This document shows positions 27,501 to 34,549 of a stretch of DNA of 46,348 nucleotides, one piece after another. The stretch is from Phycisphaerales bacterium. Its GTDB lineage: Bacteria; Planctomycetota; Phycisphaerae; Phycisphaerales; UBA1924. Numbering within the stretch: position 1 is the first letter of the stretch; each line of letters starts with the position of its first letter. Below the pieces are notes generated by a model, which saw nothing but the letters and a program-made list of their open reading frames with translations, searched no databases and was not told the DNA's origin. The stretch covers positions 1 through 46,348 of the forward strand of contig JAJDDM010000115.1 in the NCBI GenBank assembly GCA_029260315.1, given 5' to 3'. Made by a program: the position numbers and the translations under genes.

Positions 27501-27740
27501 GTCGAAGCTCGGGAAGCTGTCGCCGTTCTCGTCCCCGCCGCCGCCGCCGTTGCCGCCCCGGCTGCGGGCCGCCATCATCTGGGCGATCTCGGCGGGGGTC
27601 AGCTCGATCGTGCTCTGGTCGTCTGCCGGGGGCTCGACGATCGTCGAGGCCGACATGGTGGAGGCCAAGCCGAGCAGCCCGCCCACCGCTGCGACGAGCA
27701 TCGCGGTGCCCGTCCAGTTCCTGCGTCCATCCCGATGCAT
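24591..27740 (-). CDS. Large secreted zinc-dependent metalloprotease (DUF5117-type)
   Basis: This 1049-aa exported protein has a signal peptide (MHRDGRRNWTGTAMLVAAVG...). It then has the long N-terminal region typical of the zinc-dependent metalloprotease family with DUF5117/DUF4953 domains (FFAMTVGGGEDYAGLQQGDI, RYLN-type WHLEK segments). The zinc site HECGHTLGLRH is at residues 628-638, with Glu629 as base, and SVMDYNGFN is the likely Met-turn region. Just before the catalytic motif lies an acidic insert of about 35 residues (EDEDEPEDEDAEGEEEG...). ATG 27740 is chosen over 27776 for its Shine-Dalgarno site AAGGAG. The gene stands alone and ends in a strong terminator. Natural substrate is unknown. 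Confidence 0.88.
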   Translation of the reverse strand: MHRDGRRNWTGTAMLVAAVGGLLGLASTMSASTIVEPPADDQSTIELTPAEIAQMMAARSRGGNGGGGGDENGDSFPSFDDVSKDYRKVVSTTDGSGYYNLWVRDKDGQMLAELPRGYASKRQFFAMTVGGGEDYAGLQQGDIYCYWKRYDKRLALMAPQIARKSSGDAESRSSVDRLFTDRVILDVPIVCMGPSGQPVIDMDGLLLGNATTFFGFGAAGINSRLATVHKAKAFPQNVEIAFEAPASGGVLKIYHYSISDVPKRSGYKPRDADARVGFFTTVHQDLGEMDSTATWKRYINRWHLEKRDPKLKLSPPKEPIIFYVDHSTPVRYRRYVKQGIEYWNRAFRQVGIDGAIEVRFQDAQTGAHMDKDPEDVRYNFIRWLSNGAGTAIGPSRVHPETGQILDADIVLTDGFIRGFYTRFHDIIPELAMENFTPQTMAWLERNPRWDPRIRLLPPAERDRAIMMRAARGPQPMGGHPAANVRTAILGDDAYDGLRGGVSQQNGMCLCAEGKAIQMTLLRMHLDMLEGLDEDLSTESAGQPDLPPEVLEKIKKQLEANPELIDQLPEHMRARLNGAQPEDEDEPEDEDAEGEEEGEDEAEDVEPDDLLDGIPESFVGPLLADLVAHECGHTLGLRHNFKASSIQSIDEINSEELADQTWGASVMDYNGFNIRVESGEVQGNFSMTDIGPYDMWAIEYGYTFDDPKKIATRAAEADKPYATDEDTWGPDPLAQRWDLGADPLEYGKEKIRLAVWHRGRILEKFVEDGESWAQARRAYNITLGQQTQAMSMMSRWIGGSYLNRSMKGDPGAAEPSVPVEADKQREALTFIIDHAFNDEAFGLNPELLRHMVNDRWWDDGGFSAIFDDPAWPVHDRVMGIQASALTMIMNPSTLGRVFDNELRVDEGEDAVTVPEVIDNVYSAIFSELDATPNGRRFTAREPMISSLRRNLQRELIDRLIDLSLSGDGSGAAGRAIANLATMKLRGLSERLGELTDGRGARNLDSYTLAHLGESKIRIEKALDAQYIYNMPEMGGFSNPFAGLFGSESEK

Positions 27741-27881
27741 CTGCGCACTCCTTTCTCGAGGGGCCTTGCCCTCCATCCGGGCCCGGATGCCATACAGAGG
27801 CCCCTCGGCCTCATGGCCCTTGATCCTGGTTGTTCCTCATCGACAGCCTACGCCAACATACGTCAAACGCCGCAAAAAAGA

Positions 27882-28865
27882 TCACCCCCCGGTGCCGAAC
27901 CACCCCGCTCCGCGGGCCAGCAGCGCAAGGGTGAGCATGCCGAAGGCCGCCGCGCCGGCCTGAAAGGCCCGATCGCGGACCGCAATCTCAGTGGGGTCGT
28001 CGTACTCGCCACTTTCCACGAGGACGATACATCGCAGCAGCCCGAATGTTGCGGGCAGCAGCGTCGCCCACAACGCGATCGACGCCCAGGTGAACCCCTC
28101 GCTTCGATCCTGTATGTACCCGGCATAGGCAACCAGCGTCGCCACCGCCGTCATCGCCACCATCATCCGCAGCATGTCGTCGGTGTACGTCCCCTGCACC
28201 TTCCGCGCCAGCCCGGCGTCCTCGCCCATCGTCCGGCGCTCTCCCAAACGTTTCCCAAACGCAAGGAACATCGCCAGGAAGAGCGTGCAGTTGAGCAGCC
28301 ATGTGCTGGGCTCGATCACCGCCGCCGCGCAGCCCGCCAGGACGCGAAGCACGAATCCCAAGGCCAGGCTCATCACATCCAAAACGACAACGCGCTTGAA
28401 GAAGTAGCTGTACAGGGTGACGTTCGCCGCGTAGACGAGGGTGACCACACCCACCAGCAAACTCGCCCGCGGGTCGATCAGCGCGATCGCACCAACGGCG
28501 AGCGCAGCCCCGCCGTACAACAGGAGCGCGAACGCCCAGCCCTGACGGACCGACACGGCCCCCGAGGCGATGGGACGCCGACTCTTGCGCGGGTGGTGCC
28601 TGTCGACCTCGCGGTCGCGGATGTCGTTGATGACGTAACACCCGCTGGATGCGAGGCTGAACGCTACGAGCGCGTACAGCACCGCTATCCAGGAGAAATC
28701 ATGGCGTCCGGCAGGATCCGCCAGGGCGTACAGCGGCCCCACCAGCACGAACGCTCCCTTCGCCCACTGCTTCGGGCGAGCCAGGCGAACGAACTCGCGC
28801 ACGGGGATCCGGCCCGCAGACAGGCCGGATGACGCCGCGCTTTGTTCGGATTGCAGTTGGGTCAT
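27882..28865 (-). CDS. UbiA-family prenyltransferase, decaprenyl-phosphate phosphoribosyltransferase type
   Basis: This 327-aa integral membrane protein has about eight or nine hydrophobic segments. It opens with RLARPKQWAKGAFVLVGPLY, the form typical of phosphoribosyl-decaprenyl-phosphate synthases, and carries the UbiA motif NDIRDREVDRHHPRKSRRPI (80-99; Asn80, Asp81, Asp84, Asp88 bind the Mg-diphosphate). The likely reaction joins PRPP to a polyprenyl phosphate, the first step towards lipid-linked pentose donors. The second Asp-rich motif is less clear. Its ATG overlaps the stop of the upstream ADP-ribosylglycohydrolase-like gene (ATGA), so the two are coupled. Other UbiA substrates cannot be excluded. 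Confidence 0.82.
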   Translation of the reverse strand: MTQLQSEQSAASSGLSAGRIPVREFVRLARPKQWAKGAFVLVGPLYALADPAGRHDFSWIAVLYALVAFSLASSGCYVINDIRDREVDRHHPRKSRRPIASGAVSVRQGWAFALLLYGGAALAVGAIALIDPRASLLVGVVTLVYAANVTLYSYFFKRVVVLDVMSLALGFVLRVLAGCAAAVIEPSTWLLNCTLFLAMFLAFGKRLGERRTMGEDAGLARKVQGTYTDDMLRMMVAMTAVATLVAYAGYIQDRSEGFTWASIALWATLLPATFGLLRCIVLVESGEYDDPTEIAVRDRAFQAGAAAFGMLTLALLARGAGWFGTGG

Positions 28866-30865
28866 GGCCGCCTAGGGAACGACATCTCCTCAGTCTCTCC
28901 CCAGCGGATCGGGGTCTCCTGCACCCGCCGATCCTCGGCGTCGATCACCCCATCGGCATTCCAATCGACCGGATCAAGATGCCACTTTGACAGATCATCA
29001 ACGTCCACGACGCCGTCCAGGTTCAGGTCGAAGCCATTCCGATCCGGCATGTGAGCGGGCCCCAGAGCGTCGAGCGCGGCACAGGTCACGAATGCGTCCG
29101 TGCCCCCGACCGCCCCGGAAATGCGGATCCCCGTCGCCCGTACCGCCTTGTCGAGCGGGAAATCGACGATCTGGAACGCCTGATCCCCCCGCAGTTGCCT
29201 CGAAGGCGAGGTATCCAAGCGGGTCCAGTTCCCACCGACCAGTGCCTCGACGACGGGAGCATCGAACCAGCCGCCGACCACCCCGTCGTGGAAATGATCC
29301 CCCTCGATGAACCGCACGCTCGCCACCTCGACCGCACGATCGAACAGCACCGTCAGCGTCTGGATGTCGCCGGGCTCGGCCCCCGCGTTCTCGCTGGAGT
29401 AATACCGCCGATTCCCGCTATTCAGCACGTCCCGCCCCGAGAAGTCGGCGTGGAATCCGCTCGCGATGAACGACGGATTCCCGACCCCGCCGCTGGTCGG
29501 GTTCGCGTTCACCGACGACTGACCCGTCACCGAGCCACCATCTCGAAGCACGCCGAGCGTTCGCGACCGGGCGTCGAGCCGCATCAGGGGGTTGCGCTCC
29601 AGCGGATCGCCCAGGCGAGGCGGGATGATCCACGCGGCGTTCGCGCCCCTGCCGCGAAGAGTCCCGCCGCCAACACGCACCGACTCGTCCACCAGACGCA
29701 GCATGCGCTCGCTGAGCATCGTCAAGGTGTCCTCGGCCTGCGGATCACCTGGCAGGTGGTCCTCCATCTCATCCCGCGTGCGAGAGATCCAGTAGCGATC
29801 GCTCAGATCCGCCTCGGGAAACGCCTGCTCTACCCACGCCGCGCCGTGCATGAGCCCCAGCAAACCACCCATCGTCGCGGTCGGATTGTCCGCGTCCCAC
29901 CCGCTCAACGTCCCGATCTGGATCGTCCGGCGGAGATCCCCCTCGCCGAAGAGCAGGCACAGAACCGCGGTCGCCAGATTGATGCTGGACTCGGTCCATC
30001 CGCGATACCGGAAGCCGTTGCGCCCCGCGTCGCGCTGATACCGCTCATGGATCCGGTCTCGGGCCCGCTCCCAGTCATCGGGATCGTTGCTGTTGACGTA
30101 CTCGGCCCGAACAAAGTCGATCACATCGGCCGTCTTGGATCCGTCCGGCAGATACCGGCGGGCCTCGTCGACCAGCCAGAGATTTTGCAGACGGGGCTCC
30201 AGCGCGGGGTCGACCCATGGCGCAAGCGAGTAGAGCACCGCGAAGAACTGGGCCGCGTGGCTCGCGTGCCCAGCGCTGGTCGTTCGGATCGGCAGATCCG
30301 CGATCTCCATCGCGACGCCCGCCATCCCCGGCGATATCGCGCCGAACATCTCGGTCGTGAGCTGCGCGTCGATGAAGAGCCAGAACTCGTTCGCCGCCGC
30401 CAGGCCCGTGGAAGGCGGCCGCACGCCCTCTTCCATCAGATCGCGAGCCTTTGCGTTGCTGACCCAGATGAACCGGTTGATATGCTCACGCCAACCCGCG
30501 GCGATCTGCTCCGGGCCCATCGCGACCCCGTGCTCGCCCGCCAGAGCCATATACACATACTCGATATCCGTGTCGTCGTCGGCCCACCACGGATCCTGGT
30601 CGGTCACGAACACCAGCGGCCCGCGCCCGAAATCACGCCCCCAGTCGTCGTCAGTCAGAAACGGCGGCTCCGTCCGACGCGCCTCGCCCCGCCAGCCCGT
30701 CCAGTTCGCCACCACCTCGGCGAGCCACATCCCCCGCAGCCTTTGTCCGTACTCCTCGCGAGGGAGCACCAGCTGCGCCGATGCGACACCGTGGACGAGC
30801 CCTGCGAGAAGCAGCACAAGCGCGTAGTCTCTGCGGCTTGGGGCCATCCGTCCCATGGGCCTCAT
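28862..30865 (-). CDS. Secreted ADP-ribosylglycohydrolase-like protein with EF-hand tail
   Basis: The product (about 667 aa from ATG 30865) has a signal peptide (RRDYALVLLLAGLVHGVASA) and an ADP-ribosylglycohydrolase fold. QRLRGMWLAEVVANWTG (41-57), DDDTDIEYVYMA (97-108) and GWDADNPTATMGGLLG (322-337) correspond to the metal-binding motifs of the DraG family. Residues about 430-600 look like a discoidin-type beta domain (GSVTGQSSVNANPTSGG...). The end carries two calcium loops (DLNLDGVVDVDDLS, DWNADGVIDAEDRR) like a dockerin. DraG enzymes usually act in the cytoplasm, so an exported form is odd and its substrate may be another glycoside. Starts at 30856 and 30847 are also possible. It is coupled to the UbiA-family gene. 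Confidence 0.78.
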   Translation of the reverse strand: MRPMGRMAPSRRDYALVLLLAGLVHGVASAQLVLPREEYGQRLRGMWLAEVVANWTGWRGEARRTEPPFLTDDDWGRDFGRGPLVFVTDQDPWWADDDTDIEYVYMALAGEHGVAMGPEQIAAGWREHINRFIWVSNAKARDLMEEGVRPPSTGLAAANEFWLFIDAQLTTEMFGAISPGMAGVAMEIADLPIRTTSAGHASHAAQFFAVLYSLAPWVDPALEPRLQNLWLVDEARRYLPDGSKTADVIDFVRAEYVNSNDPDDWERARDRIHERYQRDAGRNGFRYRGWTESSINLATAVLCLLFGEGDLRRTIQIGTLSGWDADNPTATMGGLLGLMHGAAWVEQAFPEADLSDRYWISRTRDEMEDHLPGDPQAEDTLTMLSERMLRLVDESVRVGGGTLRGRGANAAWIIPPRLGDPLERNPLMRLDARSRTLGVLRDGGSVTGQSSVNANPTSGGVGNPSFIASGFHADFSGRDVLNSGNRRYYSSENAGAEPGDIQTLTVLFDRAVEVASVRFIEGDHFHDGVVGGWFDAPVVEALVGGNWTRLDTSPSRQLRGDQAFQIVDFPLDKAVRATGIRISGAVGGTDAFVTCAALDALGPAHMPDRNGFDLNLDGVVDVDDLSKWHLDPVDWNADGVIDAEDRRVQETPIRWGETEEMSFPRRP

Positions 30866-30900
30866 TGTACGGATAGAGCACGCTCCAGCCGAGCGCGACC

Positions 30901-32424
30901 ATGACGACCACAGACAGCTCGCAGGATCGCTCCCGGCGCGCATCGCGACGCATGCTGCCTATCGCGTGCCCGGCTGCGCTCATCGTCCTCACCGCCTGGC
31001 CGCTGATTCTGGCCCAGATCCACCGAGGCCGCCAGGCCTCCGACCAGCTCCGATACCACGAGGTCGTCGTCCGCGAGTTCGTTCGCGACTGGCCCGCACC
31101 GGACCTCACCAACTACCGCTCGGCGACCACGCCGGGCTATCACCTCGCCATCGCGACCGGCGCCAAGCTCCTCGGCGACGCGCGTTGGAAGATCCAGATC
31201 CTCGCCTCGCTGTTCACGATCGCACTCGTGGCCCTGCTGGGCTGGGCGATCGCGACGCGCGCCCCGCCGCTGGTCGCTCTGGCGCTCACGCTGCCGATGG
31301 CGACTTCGCTGTACGTCTGGCCCACGGCGATCTGGCTGCTGCCCGATGGCGCAGGATGGCTCGGCGTCGTGGCGATCCTGTTCCTCGCACTGGACGCTCG
31401 CCAAGGACCACGCACAACGATTCTCGCGAGCGTCGTGCTGCTCCTGCTCGTCTTCGTGCGCCAGTCGCACCTCTGGGCCGCGGCGATCCTCTGGACAACC
31501 GCGTGGCTTTCATCATCGAGCAACGAGAATCCTCCGGGCGCGCCGGCGCAGGCCAGATGGCGTGCCGAGCTCGCGTCGATCTTCAGCGACCTTCCGCAGC
31601 GCCTTCGCGCCACGATCCCCATGCTCGGCGTCACACTCCCCGCGTTCGTGCTCGTCGGCGTCTTCGCGGCCCTCTGGGGCGGGCTCACTCCGCCGCGCTT
31701 CGCCGGCGCCGACGCCGTCCAGCCCGACCACACCGGCCTCAATCTCGCAACGCCGGCCTATGTCCTCGCCGTCTTTGGCGCGCTCGCGCCGTTCCATGTC
31801 GGTTTCTTCTGGCGTTCGGCACATGACCTCGTTCGGAGGCGCTCGCCCGCGCTCGCCGTCGCGATCCTGATCGCGCTGGCGGTCTCGTTGATCCCCGCCA
31901 CCACGTTCGACATGGAGGCCGGTCGCTGGTCGGGATTCCTCTGGGCCGTGGCCCAACGCGCACCCGAGATCGCCGGGCACAGCTCGACCGCGATCGTCCT
32001 GCTCGCCACGCTCGGCACCCTTGCGGCCCTCGCGATCCTGCACGCCCAAAGCGTCCGCTCGCGCTGGATCCTCCTCGCGGCGATCATCGCCTTCACCGCG
32101 GCGCAATCCACCAACTCCCAGGCCTGGCAGCGCTACGTCGAGCCGTTCGTGCTCATCTGGCTGGTCCTTGCGTGCGTGCGCATCGAGCCCGACAACGCCG
32201 AGCCCCGCCGCGCGTTCGCCGCGACGCTCCGCTGGCTGCTCCCGATCCTGCTGGCCCTTGGCTTCGCGGCGCTCACCGCGGCGAGCGTGTTCCGCAGCCG
32301 CGCGTTCCCGATCGAGGAGTACGACCGGACCGTCCTGCCCGCGATCGAAACCGGCGACGAGGCGAGACTGGACGCCTCGCTCGAACGCATCGCCGATGTG
32401 TTCCGCGAGAGTTCGAAGCGGTAG
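30901..32424 (+). CDS. Multi-pass membrane protein, GT-C glycosyltransferase-like (ALG10-like)
   Basis: The 507-aa protein has about ten to twelve hydrophobic segments and a charged N-terminus. The first large loop reads SDQLRYHEVVVREFVRDWP followed by NYRSATTPGYHLAIA. This is close in layout to the DE/DQxxYH...TTPG(L/Y)Y loop of ALG10/DIE2 glucosyltransferases, members of the GT-C class that use lipid-linked sugars. The link to ALG10 is by eye and moderate. It is divergent from the ADP-ribosylglycohydrolase/UbiA operon with 35 bases between starts, so promoters must overlap. A role with the UbiA-family product in sugar-lipid metabolism is only inferred. Confidence 0.65.
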   Translation: MTTTDSSQDRSRRASRRMLPIACPAALIVLTAWPLILAQIHRGRQASDQLRYHEVVVREFVRDWPAPDLTNYRSATTPGYHLAIATGAKLLGDARWKIQILASLFTIALVALLGWAIATRAPPLVALALTLPMATSLYVWPTAIWLLPDGAGWLGVVAILFLALDARQGPRTTILASVVLLLLVFVRQSHLWAAAILWTTAWLSSSSNENPPGAPAQARWRAELASIFSDLPQRLRATIPMLGVTLPAFVLVGVFAALWGGLTPPRFAGADAVQPDHTGLNLATPAYVLAVFGALAPFHVGFFWRSAHDLVRRRSPALAVAILIALAVSLIPATTFDMEAGRWSGFLWAVAQRAPEIAGHSSTAIVLLATLGTLAALAILHAQSVRSRWILLAAIIAFTAAQSTNSQAWQRYVEPFVLIWLVLACVRIEPDNAEPRRAFAATLRWLLPILLALGFAALTAASVFRSRAFPIEEYDRTVLPAIETGDEARLDASLERIADVFRESSKR

Positions 32425-32529
32425 ACGCTCGAACTTGTGCTAAGCGATCGGTGGAATGGACGCCCCGCCCGTTTGAAAGCATCCACTCGCTCAATACTCG
32501 CTGACACGAAGCGCACAATAACAGTGCAT

Positions 32530-32556
32530 GTCTTCGCCACGGATGTGGCGCTGCGA
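32530..32556 (-). repeat. 27-bp repeat, inverted copy of 24471-24497
   Basis: Exact reverse complement of the string at 24471-24497, including the hairpin CGCCAC-GGAT-GTGGCG. It lies immediately before the nested inverted repeat at 32561-32693, so the two may form one composite element. Confidence 0.7.
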
Positions 32557-32560
32557 ACCT

Positions 32561-32693
32561 GGCGAGGGGCGCTAGCCCCTCGGAAAGCAGCTCATGTGAC
32601 CCCGCCGCGGAGCGGCGCTCGAACTGAGCACTTCGATCGCCGCTCCGCGGCTGCAAACGAGTGTGCGCTCCCGAGGGGCTAGCGCCCCTCGCC
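32561..32693. repeat. 133-bp nested inverted repeat
   Basis: The outer arms 32561-32583 and 32671-32693 are perfect 23-bp reverse complements, each built round GAGGGGC..GCCCCTC. The inner arms GCCGCGGAGCGGCG (32604-32617) and CGCCGCTCCGCGGC (32638-32651) are perfect 14-bp complements. The whole could extrude as a cruciform or fold as a branched RNA. It fills the middle of the 320-bp space between the GT-C-like gene and the EEP gene (32425-32744), in which I see no gene. The form suggests a MITE- or REP-like element. Confidence 0.8.
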
Positions 32694-32744
32694 ATGATCG
32701 CCAAGCCCCGCTGGGGCAAAGACCTGCAAGCCGCGCTGGAGCAT

Positions 32745-33812
32745 CTACCTCGGACGCGACAGATCCACCACGATCATCCGGTGCCTCCCCGCCCCCGGAT
32801 CCACCACCCGCGAGCCCAGCGCGACCCACGGCGGGCGCACCCGCACATGATCAATCCGCCACCACGGGCGCTCGCGAGGCCAGGTCCTCCCCGCCCCGCG
32901 CCCGCGCTGCCGATGCGCATCGACCGTCCCCGGCGCAAGCCCCGACAGCGACCACGAGCCCGCGGGAATATTCAGATCGCCGACAACGATGTCGGCCTCC
33001 GGAAATCCTCGCGCTCCATCCGGACCGCGCCACACCCGCATCGCCTCGACCGCCTTGCGCACCACCGCCGCCCGATGCAGCGATGGATCGCTCGGCAAGT
33101 CCAGGATCCACACAACCGTCGCCCGCCCGATCGTCTCGCGCGTGTCCAGCTCGAGAAACACCGCGCTCCCCGCGTCGAACGCCGCCACGCCGTCGCGATC
33201 CAGATCCATCCCGTCGCGCACGCCGTTCAATCCAAGCGACGTGGACCCGCTGCGGAGCACGCCGAAGCGCGACGCGATCGCGAACCCGTGCCGCCACAGC
33301 ACCGTCCCGCGCTCGCCGTTGCGCGTCGGCTCGTGGACCATCGTGTACAGCATCTCCCGCCCCATCCCCCACCGCGGATTCGCGATGATCGCAAGATCCG
33401 GCCTGTGCTCGCTCACCAGCGTCGGCGGGTATGGCAAGGGCGTGTTCGATGCGTTCCAGAAGACGATCCGCAGATCGCCCTCATCGACAGCACCAGAGAG
33501 CCGGAACACGCCGAACTCACGCGCGACCGAGAAGCCCGCGATCGCAACCAAAGCCAGCGGCAGAGCGTGAAAACTCCGCAGCCGACGCCACCCCTGTCTC
33601 CTGACACGCCGCGGCTTCAATCCCAGCACCACAATCCACGCCACCACAAGCAGCAGCCCGCTCCCCGCGAGCATGATCTCACTCGGCGCCCACGACAGCC
33701 GCTGGGTTAGCATCCACCGATCACTCGCGAGCGTGCCGATCGCCCACAGCACGAGCGCAGCGGTCGCGATGACCCACAGCGATCGCGCGATCCACAAGCG
33801 GGCCGCTCGCAT
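32745..33812 (-). CDS. Endonuclease/exonuclease/phosphatase (EEP)-family protein with membrane anchor
   Basis: This 355-aa protein has three hydrophobic segments in the first about 95 residues (LWVIATAALVLWAIGTLA, IMLAGSGLLLVVAWIVVLGL and a third). A soluble EEP-like domain follows. Core motifs are DLRIVFWNASN (start strand), ADIVVGDLN (metal/catalytic Asp-Asn), WWRIDHVRV and RHRMIVVDLS (Asp-His pair near the end). The usual first Glu is not obvious: the strand after FWNASN reads RPDLAIIANPRW, with Asn where Glu is expected, so activity may differ. The domain faces outward if topology is simple. Start ATG 33812 has GAGAGG just upstream. It lies 30 bases after the MntR-type gene on the same strand. 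Confidence 0.75.
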   Translation of the reverse strand: MRAARLWIARSLWVIATAALVLWAIGTLASDRWMLTQRLSWAPSEIMLAGSGLLLVVAWIVVLGLKPRRVRRQGWRRLRSFHALPLALVAIAGFSVAREFGVFRLSGAVDEGDLRIVFWNASNTPLPYPPTLVSEHRPDLAIIANPRWGMGREMLYTMVHEPTRNGERGTVLWRHGFAIASRFGVLRSGSTSLGLNGVRDGMDLDRDGVAAFDAGSAVFLELDTRETIGRATVVWILDLPSDPSLHRAAVVRKAVEAMRVWRGPDGARGFPEADIVVGDLNIPAGSWSLSGLAPGTVDAHRQRGRGAGRTWPRERPWWRIDHVRVRPPWVALGSRVVDPGAGRHRMIVVDLSRPR

Positions 33813-33842
33813 GACGCCTCTCACTCGCACTGCCCGAGCGTA

Positions 33843-34328
33843 TCAACCACCAGCACCCTCAGAGCTCATCCGATCCGCCAGCCGACGCATCGCACGCACC
33901 GTCGCGTCCGACACATGATGCTCGATGCCCTCGGCGTCGATCTGCGCCTGCCGCTGCGGCACCCCGATCTCCAGCAGAAACCGCAGCACAACCTCGTGCC
34001 GCTCGCGCGATTTCCTCGCCAGCCGCCGACCCTTGGCCGTCAGCGCGATCGGGCGATACGGCTCAGTCTCGACCAGCCCCTGCTTGCTCAGCCGCTCGAT
34101 CGTCCGCACGACCGTCACATGGCTCACGCCCATCATCGGCGCAAGATCCCGCACCCGGCACTCCCCGCGGTCCGCGATGATGTCCGCGACCGCCTCGACA
34201 TAATCCTCGGCGGTCTCGTCGGCGTGCGCCGCCCGCGTCGAGCGAAAGCCCCTGGCGCGCGTCTCCTTGGGCGCGATCTTCGCCCCCTTCTTCGCCTGCG
34301 TGCCGCCCTTCTTTGCCTTCTTTGCCAC
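33843..34328 (-). CDS. mntR: MntR/DtxR-family metal-dependent transcriptional regulator
   Basis: The 161-aa protein resembles bacterial manganese regulator MntR. The winged helix is CRVRDLAPMMGVSHVTVVRT (57-76) followed by IERLSKQGLVETEPYRPIAL. The metal-binding and dimer helices are RERHEVVLRFLLEIGV (108-123) and DAEGIEHHVSDAT (131-143), supplying Glu, Asp and His ligands. It is the short form without the C-terminal SH3-like domain. The first 28 residues (MAKKAKKGGTQAKKGAKIAP, then KETR) are lysine-rich and look like a histone H1-type DNA-binding tail, unusual for the family. Start is GTG 34328 with AGGAG upstream. No manganese transporter gene is visible nearby. Confidence 0.88.
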   Translation of the reverse strand: MAKKAKKGGTQAKKGAKIAPKETRARGFRSTRAAHADETAEDYVEAVADIIADRGECRVRDLAPMMGVSHVTVVRTIERLSKQGLVETEPYRPIALTAKGRRLARKSRERHEVVLRFLLEIGVPQRQAQIDAEGIEHHVSDATVRAMRRLADRMSSEGAGG

Positions 34329-34375
34329 GCTACTCCTCGATCCCCAGCCTCTCGCGGCCTCATCGACCGTCTAGA

Positions 34376-34482
34376 GGGTAGATCGGCTCTCCGAGCCGAT
34401 GGGCCAGCCGAACGAAGCGCACCCAACGCATCGGCTTGGAGAGTTGATCTACCCGGCATCGGCTCGGAGAGCCGATCTACCC
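34376..34482. repeat. Three copies of a 26-bp palindromic unit (GGGTAGATCGGCTCTCCGAG...)
   Basis: Copies lie at 34376-34401 (one orientation), 34429-34454 and 34457-34482 (opposite orientation). The first and third are exact reverse complements; the middle one has three base changes. Each unit holds the hairpin ATCGGCTC-TCC-GAGCCGAT. The outer copies can also pair with each other. They fill the 221-bp space between the MntR gene and the divergent glycosyltransferase gene, in the manner of REP/BIME clusters. Confidence 0.8.
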
Positions 34483-34549
34483 GACTTCCCCGCCGCTTCC
34501 CATCCCTGATCGTTGACTCGCCGCACCCATCGAACCATCATCACAGCCT

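Noticed and set aside
24714..28832. Very long plus-strand frame (about 1370 codons)
   Set aside because: It is antisense to two well-supported genes (metalloprotease and UbiA-family). Its Arg/His/Pro-rich translation has no domain and codon bias fits the minus strand.
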